Positions 1-8,042 of a stretch of DNA of 32,065 nucleotides are shown here, piece by piece. The position numbers were made by a program, and so were the translations under genes. The first letter of the stretch is position 1; each line of letters begins with the position of its first letter. The notes under the pieces are model-generated. The model searched no databases. It was not told where the DNA came from and worked only from the letters and a program-made list of their open reading frames with translations. The stretch is from Vitrella brassicaformis (lineage: Eukaryota > Sar > Vitrellaceae), in the NCBI GenBank assembly GCA_001179505.1, contig CDMY01000443.1:18919-50983 (forward strand), given 5' to 3'.

Positions 1-158
1 TGGCAGTCCTCGGTGGTGGGGCGGAGACACGAGGAAAACACGCCGACAGATATAGAATATAGGCAACGATCGCGAGAGCTGACACCGACACACAGCATTC
101 GCTTGCCCGTGTGTACATTCATCTGCGTCTCCTTGTTGCAAGATGCCGTCGCATGTAC

Positions 159-1412
159 CTGTCTCTCGCTGCGGGGTGATGTCGTTGGAGCCGGGCGGCC
201 TCCCATCTCCCGCTTCTCTTCTCCCTCGTCGTCACTGCCGGGCTCCAGCGGCTCGTTGCGAGGGCGCAAAAAGGCTGGCAGTCTGGCGTTCATGTCGGCC
301 ACCCTCCGCTCGTGCCTTTCCCGCATCTCCCTGAGCTCCTTGGCCACTGAGCCATATCGGACAGACACACACAGGTGTGTTGCTTGCCGAATGAACAGCC
401 GTCTCTCTGTCTGGCTGGCTGTCGGCTGGCTGGTCATCTTACGTTGCTTGTCAGCCTCAGAGAGCGTCGCCTCCTCAGCGGAAGCTGAGACCGATGAGGG
501 CTCTGGGGGCGGCGATGGTGGCTGCTGCTGCTCCAAGGCGGTGCGGTCGGCCTCACTCAAAAATCCTGAGAGGGAGAAATCAACAGCCAAGGCGCACCCA
601 CCAATGCAGACAGACACACGTGACGTGTCCCCCCTCTGTCATGTGCAATCCATACCTGAGAATTGTGATATCAGCACGTAGCCCTCTATCAGAGCCGGCA
701 CCCTCTTGTTGGCCGTCGACGGCCGTAGCCTTTCATACCCCCTCTCACGGTACTCGTGCCAGTCATTGTCCATCAGGGCCACCGACAGCCGCGCATCGCC
801 GTCGGCAAGGCCGTCGGCGAGCAGCGGGACGGCGATCGGCAGGCCGCCGTCCCCCGTCACGCCCTTCAGCGCCTCGAGGGCCTCCGCCTCGGCGCGCAGC
901 CGTCCGCCGAGCTGCGCCCTCTTCGCCTCGTCGAGGCGCCAGATGGCGTTGGCCACGACTGCCTTGAGCATCACCCGACGGCCCTCACAGTGGCCCTCGA
1001 TGACGCCGTAGCGGGGATTCTCGCCGACGGGCCGCACCATGTAGCGGCCAGCTGGCTGGAACGCCGCCAGCATGGCACGCGACTCCTCTGACATGGCCTC
1101 AGGTGGTGCTGCTGCAGCTGAGGGTGAGTTGGCGAGGGCGAGGGGTATCTGTGGCGAGCCGGTGTCATACGGGTCGGCGAGGGGCAGCAGCGGCGATGAG
1201 CCGTCCGAGGCGTCACCTTGGCCAGCAGCGGTGGATGGTGGCGAGGGGCTGCCTGGGTGCTCCTGACGCGGCTGCGATGGCTCAAACAAACGACCTGACG
1301 ACCGAGACCAACACACACACAGCAAACAGGACAATGATCGGTCAGGTCAGACATCACCCACATATCCCTCTGTCTGCCTTGCGCTTTGTGTGTGCCCCGT
1401 CACCCACTCACC
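159..1412 (-). CDS. Partial multi-exon gene, possible kinase-like N-lobe protein
   Basis: Exons are seen at 1294-656, 565-443 and 346-159, with a donor at 1411-1410 closing the preceding exon; phase 1 is kept at three junctions, then phase 0 at 159. The main exon encodes a Pro/Ser-rich linker and then a folded-looking stretch containing NPRYGVIEGHCEGRRVMLKA, EAEALEALKG and a segment with ALMDNDWHEY. The order of a Gly-rich turn, a Lys in a beta strand, a Glu helix and a hinge-like strand recalls a protein-kinase N-lobe, but no HRD or DFG motif is in the window, so this is only a guess. The next two exons are acidic and charged (ADRTALEQQQPPSPPPEP; ELREMRERHERRVADMN). The gene runs off the left edge or ends just beyond it; an acceptor near 79 could open a further exon. 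Its 5' part lies in the duplicated segment described separately. Confidence 0.55.
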
Positions 1413-1951
1413 TTCTTCAACAAGTTGTAGGCGTTCCTCACGCACATCATCCTCATGCACTACGTCATCCTGGCTCCTCCCTCGTGACCCTCCCCCTTCT
1501 CGGCGTGGGTGGATGGCGCCCCTTGCTCCCCCTTCTGACGCTCCCCCGCCTCGCTGTCGCTATCCTCATCGTCCCTCTCTCCCTCCTCATCGTTCTCCTC
1601 TGTGACCGGTTCGGGCCCCTCGTCGCCTGCTGCTGGCCGCAGCTGCCGCAGGTTGGACAGGCTCAGGGCGCCTGCTGCTGCCAGCTGGCGTCCGCCAAAC
1701 GTAGGGCGCTGCTGCTGGTGCTGCTGGGGCGGCCGCCACAGTTGAGGCCGTCGGGCGTGCGATATGCATACCCCTCCCACTCCCTGCTGAAAGCCACTAG
1801 GTGGCCCAGCCCGATTCATTCCCTCCCTCGGCAGTCGCGCAATGTTGGGGCGATAACTCGCCGTCGTTGGTGCGGCGCGCTGCTGCTGCTGAAGGCCCGC
1901 CCTCGATTGTGATGGCCGGAGCAGATGGGCGGCCTGTTGGTGCTGCTGTGA
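1326..1951 (-). repeat. Inverted segmental duplication, left copy
   Basis: Read on the minus strand, this segment matches 31443-32065 on the plus strand at DNA level. Shared landmarks are cagcagcaccaacaggcc at its start, tggctttcagcaggg, the splice donor with gtgagtgggtgacggggc, and gaccgatcattgtcctgttt at its end. The match crosses an exon-intron boundary, so it is a genomic duplication and not only a shared protein domain. The two spans are nearly equal (about 626 and 623 bases) with several internal indels. The left edge of the homology (about 1951) is sharp; the other side continues past the right window edge. Confidence 0.85.
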
Positions 1952-1963
1952 CAGCAAGACCAA
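1413..1963 (-). pseudogene. Gln/Pro-rich exon copy, frameshifted relative to its right-edge paralogue
   Basis: An open frame of 167 codons encodes motifs also found in the plus-strand gene at the right edge: YRPNIARL, GFQQ, RRPQLWRPPQQ, LSLSNLRQLRPAAGD and an acidic tail. It stops at about 1460, before the donor at 1411. The last part of the exon (DDVVHEDDVREERLQ) matches the right copy (DAVVHDAGVSEDC) but in another frame, because this copy lacks a net 10 bases near 1462. That second frame joins in phase to the downstream exon at 1294. Either this copy is a broken gene, or a further intron that I cannot place restores the frame. No ATG in the frame of the tail was found close upstream. Confidence 0.45.
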
Positions 1964-2280
1964 TAGAACCCTGGCCTATGTGCAAGACCATGCGAGACAC
2001 CATGACATGTGCTTCTATCTATTCGTGTCAGCTTACTGAGTGCCAAAGATGACGATTGTCCTGGTGGGAGGTTGGAGGTTCCGGGCAAATAGAGCACCAG
2101 GCATCGAAATATAAAATGTAGGCAACGATCGGCAAACAGTCTGCATGGACAAGAGACAAGAGACACGAGACACGAGACACGAAACATGGGACTTGCTGTG
2201 CGTGTGGGAGTGTGTGTGTGGCTGCCTTCGTCACTCACCGTGGGGTGGGGCTCTAGCCACCCTAACCAAAACCCACTCAC

Positions 2281-2331
2281 AGCGACGATGTCGAGGCAGT
2301 CGTTGTTCTCCACATAGTCCCGCAACTCGCT
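2281..2331 (-). CDS. Isolated small exon, gene unassigned
   Basis: A 51-base exon is bounded by a strong acceptor (tgtgtctgtcag) and donor (gctgtgagtggg). In its open frame it reads SELRDYVENNDCLDIVA, a sensible helical, acidic peptide. It should belong either to the 5' part of the left-edge gene or to the 3' part of the IPT-like gene upstream; I could not chain it in phase to either. No gene can be supported between about 1990 and 2280. Confidence 0.4.
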
Positions 2332-2416
2332 CTGACAGACACACACACACACACCAGTGGGTCGGAGGGATAGGGCGATAGTGTGTGATGCGATTGCGTA
2401 CGTCTGAGCTCACATC

Positions 2417-2771
2417 TACCTTGTGTGTGCGTGTCCTGTGTTTGCAGCCGAAGAGATGGAGGGACCCACACCACACTGGGAAGCGACTCGGCGGACACCG
2501 CGTACGGCGCTCAGTGTGAGCTGGGCTGATCAGGCTTTCGGCCGCATCCACCAGCACTCGTTGTTTGCCCTCGGGCCCACGGCGAGCCGAGCCAGGAGGT
2601 GTGTGGGATGGACGACAAGGCGGGAGGGGGCGAGCAGCCCGGATGGCTCTCGAGGGTCAGATCGAGGGATTGGTGCACCTCTTGGTGACGCCAGAATGAG
2701 ATGACATCCACACACAAGGGCCTCGGCCGACGCAGCGTGTAGCACCTGCACACACAAACAGAGAGACAGAC

Positions 2772-2803
<32 letters not shown>

Positions 2804-2993
2804 GCATGTGAGTCATTCATGTGGCTGCCTGTGTACATCGCATTCGCGTGTCTGTCTGTGTGTCAATGACCGACTGGCTGGCCGGCTCACCTTGTGTGTG
2901 TGTGTCTGTGCCGGCGATGGGATGGGGTGACCCACACCACACCAGAGAGCGCCTCGGCGGACACCGCGTGCGGCGCTCAGTGTAGTGTGGGGC
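2417..2993 (-). repeat. Local tandem duplication of a ~100-base segment
   Basis: Bases 2417-2520 and 2887-2993 are diverged copies. Both hold a ttgtgtgtg tract, then gacccacaccacac, then ctcggcggacaccgcgt and cggcgctcagtgt. On the minus strand both read VSAE(S/A)L..VVWV(P/T)PS and end at a donor-like AAG-GT, so they may be duplicated short exons. A third, much weaker match (cctcggccgacgcagcgtg) lies at about 2721-2739. A GACA/GA microsatellite fills 2761-2802 between them. I cannot place firm exons here. Confidence 0.6.
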
Positions 2994-3066
2994 CGTTGGC
3001 TGACGTGTTGTCTCTCGCTCTCGCTCTCCATGAAGACGCACCCCTCCATGTCGATGTATCACGCAC

Positions 3067-5400
3067 CAACATCGCTAGACAGCGCAAACTGCACGTACTG
3101 CGGAAGGTTGACGGAGGGGGCCGTGCATGTGATGAGGGTGTCGTTGATCCATGCCATGACGGCATACGTCGATGCGAAGACGCACTGAGTGAGGCGGCTG
3201 TTGCGGAAGACCGCCCCGGTGGTCGAGTCGGCGTACAACGATACAAGAGTGCCGCCGGTGAGGGGACCAGAGAGCGGCTCAGCCAACTCGACATCGAAGT
3301 CCTGCAACGAGCACATAGCATAGAGGCGTGGACTTGGCTGTCGGTTTCGTTTCGTTTGCCCTCAGCGGTTGTCTGTAGTAGAAGATGTGTGTGAGCAGGC
3401 CTCGATCGAGATTCTGAATCGTCCCGCCGGAGATCAGACGCAAGTAAAACACCACGTAGGTCTCCGCGGCAGGCACATTCGCCGGCACCACACACGTCAG
3501 CCCCGTCTCCGAGATGACTGCCATGCTCCTGCGGGCCTCGTCGGTCCTCCTCGTGCTGATCTGCCTGGTCTGTGGGATGCCGCCGCCGCTGCTGCCGTTG
3601 CGGTTCTCTGTCGTGCGGTGCGCCTCGATAAGAGGGGGAGCTGGGGTGGTAGGGGTGGTGAGGGGGAGGCCGAGGGCTGTTGCGGCGGGAGTGAGGGTGG
3701 GGGTGAGGGGGCCACACTATCGGACACACGGCAAAAACACAGACCGACTGACCGACAGACCGACCGACAGACAGGGAGGCAGACAGACAGACAGACGGAC
3801 GAACGGACGAATGGACGAACGGACGAACGGACGAACGGACGAACGGGCAGGCAGACGGACGAGCAGTCAGACATACATACATACAGACAGTCAGACAGGC
3901 AGCCAGTCGTACCGTACAGAAGAGACGAGATTACTTTCCCCCAGCCAACCCCCACAGCCCGAATCAAAAGCCGCTCACGCACCTCATCCAGCAGTCCTGT
4001 GTGGCCCCCCTCACCCTCCACAGCCCCTCCTCCCCGTCCCACTCCCACAGGGTGAGACCATTGACGTCGTCATGGTACCACCCCTCCTCGTGGGAGGGGA
4101 CGGGAGGCGGACCCCTCACCGCCACCGACCCCCAGGCCGTGAACTCCATGGGCAGCACCGCCGCCTTGGGCTGGACCGGGGGCAGGTGGTAGTAGAGGGG
4201 CTGCGGCTGGGCCAGGGGGAGGTGGTAGGCGACGGGCTGGGGCGGCGAGTAGGCGGCGGGAGTGTGAGGGCCAGCAGGGCGGGCCGTGGTGCCGGTGCCG
4301 GTGCTGGTGTTGCCCTGCTTCATGGCCCTCGACTCCGCGGCCTCGGCTGTCTTCTTTTTGGCTTTGCGCTGTACCAGACAGAAAGCAACGCAGCACAGAA
4401 ACAAAGCGTACAGTGTTGCCACCTATGAGGTTTCCATTGTAGAAGCTCTCGCATGTGTCACTTACGTCGGCGCATCGCTTGCGCCTCCAGCAGGATGCCG
4501 GGGCCGCCGCTCGCATGCACCCACAGATTGAACTCCTGCAACAGGACATTATCAGATGCATCCGACAGAAGACTCCATATTGCAGCGCGCCTGCCTACCT
4601 CGGGGTTCTCCTTCTCGAGCTTCATGGCCATACTGCCGAACACTCGAGGCTCCTCCCCTTCCCTCACCAATGGCCAGTGCGACGGCCACCCCCCGGCAGC
4701 GGCAGCAGCACCAACAGCCTCAGGCATCCTATCTCTCTCTGTCTATCTGTCTATCTGTCCGTCTGTCTGTTTGTCTTCTTGTCTGTCTTAGTTGACTTAG
4801 CTTTTGGCAGCTTACCTCGGGGGTCTCCTCGCTCAACTTCTTGACAGGAGCTCTTCCGAAGACCAGCGGGTCCTCTCCGTCCCTCCTGAGAGGCCAGGCA
4901 GCACCGACACATCTAGCAGCAACAGCAGCAGCGACTTCGGGCATTCTCTCTCTCTCTGTGTGTGTGTGTGTGTGTGTCTGTCTATGTGTCTATCTGTCTA
5001 CGTGTCTATCTGTCCATCTGTCTGTTTCTCTGTCTATCGATGAGATCCTTCTTTTTTGATATCATATCACTTACGTCAGCGAGCCGCACTGCGCCATGCA
5101 ACAGGATGTCCCCGCCTCCACACTCGCCTGCAGAAGAGCATCCAGGCACATGCTCTTGAAGTTGACACACAGCATGACTTCTGCCCATGGGGAAAACTGT
5201 TTTTGATTGGGTGACTCTGCTTCAGAGGAGCGGACAAGGAATACCAGAGCAGAAATCTGAAACTTGACACTCACATTGGTTTCTCTGAACCTGGTGGGAG
5301 TCGTCGAGAAAGAGAGACGGCCTGTAAAAAAATCAGCATTCCGCCTGCAGACAAAGAGAGCCAGAGCAGCACGTGTACGACAACGAAACGGGTCAGACAT
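3067..5400 (-). CDS. IPT/TIG-like domain protein, exon model partly unresolved
   Basis: The clearest coding block is 3716-3067. The first part ends with ETGLTCVVPANVPAAETYVV and a strand ending IFYY. After an apparent GC-AG intron (about 3333-3303) a second unit begins with AEPLSGPLTGGTLVSLYA and continues through TLITCTAPSVNLPQYVQFAL. The GP..GGT opening and the TC.AP strand are typical of IPT/TIG immunoglobulin-like folds, often extracellular. Upstream exons: 5400-5275 (ATG at 5400), 5127-5075, 4945-4816, about 4736-4599, 4535-4466 and 4368-about 3979. The last ends with a Trp-rich segment containing WYHDDVNGLTLWEWDGEEG. Phase is not consistent between 4466 and 4368, and the join to the IPT exon needs a donor at gcgtgagc, so two genes or an unrecognised exon are possible. 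A Thr/Pro-rich linker precedes the first IPT-like unit. Confidence 0.4.
3739..3900. repeat. Intronic GACA and GACGAACG short tandem repeats
   Basis: Between the Trp-rich exon and the IPT-like exon, an intron of about 260 bases carries GACC/GACA tetranucleotides and then about seven copies of the 8-base unit gacgaacg (one reads gacgaatg) at roughly 3795-3850, followed by more CAGA and ACAT units. Long ORFs across this tract on both strands are repeat artefacts. Confidence 0.85.
4599..4945 (-). repeat. Tandemly duplicated exon pair
   Basis: Exons 4945-4816 and 4736-4599 encode parallel peptides: each begins MPE, has an Ala/Val-rich run, then WPL with a basic residue, EGEEPRVFG or DGEDPLVFG, then a Lys/Glu helix ending E(T/N)PE just before a GTA donor. 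The flanking exons (5127-5075 and 4535-4466) also share DNA landmarks: a CTGCAG or TTGCAG acceptor, atcctg, and gacgtaagtga at the donor. This is direct evidence of internal duplication in this gene. Confidence 0.7.
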
Positions 5401-5476
5401 TCATCGTGACATGCCATCCGTACATCGCACCATCACTACAGTCAAGAGGCACGACGCACTAGGCCACACACCCCAC

Positions 5477-6045
5477 CGAAATGGTTATCAGCTTCTTCGT
5501 CGCTGCTGGACAGCAGGTCCTCCTCGTCTTTGCTACAACACCGGCACATGCAGCAGACACACGCATTATCACACCGCACCACCGCACCACCACACACTTG
5601 TACTGACCTGCTGGAGCCTCAGGTTTTCTCGAGAGAAACTTTGAGAAAGAAGGAAGGTGCCGTCACGCTCAGCCGCCACCGGGCAGGCGTCAGGCGCTCC
5701 GCAGAAGCCACTGCGCTGGTCTCCTTGTTGGGAAGGCAGGTGGACGAAAAAAGTGGCGGCCGACGTCGCGCAAGAGAACAGGCGTTGGGATGGGATGGGG
5801 CAGGCAACATCCGACGAAGACCAGGTAAAAACACAAGGATACGGAGGAGATGTGGCCGGAGGAAGGCAGCAGAGCAGTGGAAAGCGTGAAATGCCTGGAA
5901 ATTGTGTTGAACGGTCTTTTTTCTCGTCTCCCGTCTCGGGGGCGAGATTTTTTCGCGCGAGCTTTTTCTGCGAGCTTAGAAATTGGTTGACTTTCTTTTG
6001 TGTTCCGAACATTACCCGATTACCCACCGGCAAATTCATCGTTCC
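5477..6045 (-). other. Possible 5' exons or untranslated leader of a minus-strand gene
   Basis: A 56-base segment (5532-5477) sits between acceptor gtgttgtag and donor ttcggtggggtg and reads KDEEDLLSSSDEEADNHF in one frame. Upstream, an open stretch from about 6039 ends at a donor (ccagcag then gtcagt) at 5607. These could be first exons of the IPT-like gene, but reading phase does not carry through to its exon at 5344, so I do not join them. The 5650-5930 part shows no other gene on either strand. Confidence 0.3.
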
Positions 6046-6095
6046 CTAATGATTTGCAAAGCGGCTCCTTCATCATCACTGAAGAGAGATCTGTG
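5941..6095 (+). promoter_or_regulatory. Upstream region of the VTT gene with GCGAGCTT words
   Basis: Two direct copies of gcgagctt occur 14 bases apart at about 5958-5976, inside an AT-richer stretch, about 120 bases before the ATG at 6096. Related words occur in several other start regions of this window. A promoter role is inferred. Confidence 0.4.
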
Positions 6096-7254
6096 ATGGA
6101 AGGGTCAGAGGCGCAGCCGCTGACTCATCCAGTAGGGGACCGCCCGAGCCGGCGCTCGTGTCTGCTCTCGCGTGATGCCGTCCCTGCCATCGGCATATGC
6201 ATCCTCATCATCGGATCTATCGCCACGGTAATTGATCAGACAACTTTTTTTTTCGCTGTCGCGCTTGGTTGGTGCATTTTCTGTGACGTCTGCGTGTGTG
6301 CCAGGTGTGGTCTGTCGGCAAGAAGAACATCGTCAATGAGGTCAAACACGGACAAACACACACGAAGAGCAATATTGAGAGCACGGTCGGAGCATCTGTG
6401 GGCATGCTGCTGTTGCTGTGTCAGGCCAAAGTGTGGTTCGGGGGTGAGGATTGGCAGGAGCATCCACTCAAAAACGGCACGCTGGCCACATGCATATTCA
6501 CGCTGGGCGTCGTCCTATGCATACCGGTCGGCTACCGCTGCAAACGGAAGAATGGGAAGAAATCAGTGCAGAGGTATTTCTTTTCCGCAGGTTTCACTGA
6601 TGGAGCTAGCCTATGGCGCGTTTTTCCGATGGTAAGCACTCGATCCAAGCGTTCGCGACAGCCAGCTGTGTGTGTGTGTGTGTGGCAGGTGGGCGCTGGT
6701 CATCTGTCTGATTGGCAAGACCGTCGGCAGCATGATATCTTTCGGCATTGGGAAGGTGGCGTGCAAAGGAGCTTTCGAATCGCTCATGCAGAAGTGAGCC
6801 GAACCGAACACAAAACGTCCTTACAAAACGTCCTTCCATCCCTCCTCTTTGTGGGCGGCCTCGTTGTCCAGCAATCGCCACTTTCAGTTTGTGGCATCCC
6901 TTGTGCGTGGCGAGGAGCTCTGCAATTTACTGCTCATACGGGCGACCTACGTGCCGATATGGATCAAAAACTACGGTGAGTACAGTCACAGACACGGGCA
7001 TAAACTCCTGTGATTGCTGTCACCCGTCTGTCTGTGGGTCCGTCCCATGCATGGTTCAGGCATGGCGATGTTAGAGGTGAGTTGGTGGAACTTCTTCATC
7101 GCCGTCATGATATGCGGCCCGCCTTACACACTCCTCTCTGTCTCCGTCGGGGCCACCGCAAGGGACTTCGTCGACGCAATCAACACCAGCAGCACACGTG
7201 AGCTCACTCACACCACAACACACAACACGCCATTGGTCCTCTGAATCAACTCTC

Positions 7255-7285
<31 letters not shown>

Positions 7286-7523
7286 AGACCCTCTGCGTCT
7301 CGCGGGTCTCTTCTTGTCGCTGGTCTTTACCATTCTGCTGGCGTATTTCTTCCACAAGCAGTACAAGCGGATGATCATGTCCCGCGCCAGCCACGCCGCA
7401 CGCAACGACGGCCAGAGTCTCGAGGAGGGGCCGGCACCCGAACAGCATGACATCGGCGAAAATGGAGCTAGGGAGCCGAGCTTCACGACAACGGAGCCCG
7501 CCAGGCAGCCCCACGTCTACTGA
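6096..7523 (+). CDS. VTT-domain (DedA/TMEM41/TMEM64-like) membrane protein
   Basis: Eight exons: 6096-6227, 6305-6340, 6425-6526, 6591-6631, 6689-6793, 6872-6975, 7060-7197, 7288-7523. All phases close, giving 297 residues. After an N-terminal TM segment (AVPAIGICILIIGSIAT), the core reads EHPLKNGTLATCIFTLGVVL, then CIPVSLMELAYGAFFRWWAL, IGKTVGSMISFGIGK, FQFVASLVRGEELCNLLLIR and a Pro-containing TM (MICGPPYTLLSVSVG), followed by a last TM and a hydrophilic tail. The order P..LELAYG.FF, GK..GS, the Arg-ending amphipathic segment and P.t.l...G is that of the VTT (SNARE-associated Golgi) domain. Family members act in Golgi/ER membranes as lipid scramblases or in autophagy and trafficking; the exact subfamily is not decided. 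Intron 6341-6424 is a multiple of three and stop-free, so its retention would not break the frame. Confidence 0.85.
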
Positions 7524-8042
7524 AGACGTTGGAGTGTACGAAGACTCGTATACACATGCGCACTGTGTATTCGCTACTCTTGTCTGATCGGCTGCACCGG
7601 AGTTTTTCGCCTTTTGCACGCGCGTTGACTTGACACACCTGCCATCCGTCCTGCATGCCTTAAGCGCTTGAGGTTTTGTCACGGCTAATGAGGTGGTGAA
7701 GTCAGAAGAGGCCAGGACCGGGGCAGGGGCAGGTGAGTGACGCATGCATGTGCTCCGTGCAGACCTACCTGTGTGTGTGTGTTGGGGTGTGTGTGTGTGT
7801 GTGTGACTTTTGTCGGTTTTGTCTTTATCTGTAGACTACCGTATGTTCAATTCAATGAGATCATGTTGCACATCCATCCATCCATCCATTCACCCATCCA
7901 TCGACTACCTCGGCCGCGCCACCACCCTCACCCTCACCCTCACTCGTCCTCGCTCGCCCATGCACACACAGGCACACACACATCGCTGCTACCTATCTGT
8001 GGGCGTCCCGCTGTCCATCCATCCATCTGTCTAGCTGGCAGA
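7524..8042. other. Convergent 3' intergenic region
   Basis: This lies between the 3' ends of the VTT and NASP-like genes. It holds (TG)n near 7773-7804, a CATC tetranucleotide tract at 7871-7905 and short CCCTCA repeats near 7924-7944. I see no gene, RNA or clear polyadenylation signal. Confidence 0.6.

Noticed and set aside
3739-3900. Long ORFs through GACA/GACGAACG repeats, and a possible CRISPR array
   Set aside because: The units are 4-8 bases with no spacers; the ORFs arise from stop-free tandem repeats.
4371-4422. Hydrophobic start (MATLYALFLCCVAFC) suggesting a signal anchor
   Set aside because: It lies between a strong donor (gacgtaagt) and a strong acceptor (tctggtacag), so it is read from an intron.
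6574-6590. A 17-base intron, gtatttcttttccgcag
   Set aside because: Using it puts a stop in frame. A 64-base intron from 6527 ending at the same acceptor keeps phase and gives the expected VTT sequence.
7924-7944. Telomere-like CCCTCA repeats
   Set aside because: Only about three units in ordinary intergenic DNA.
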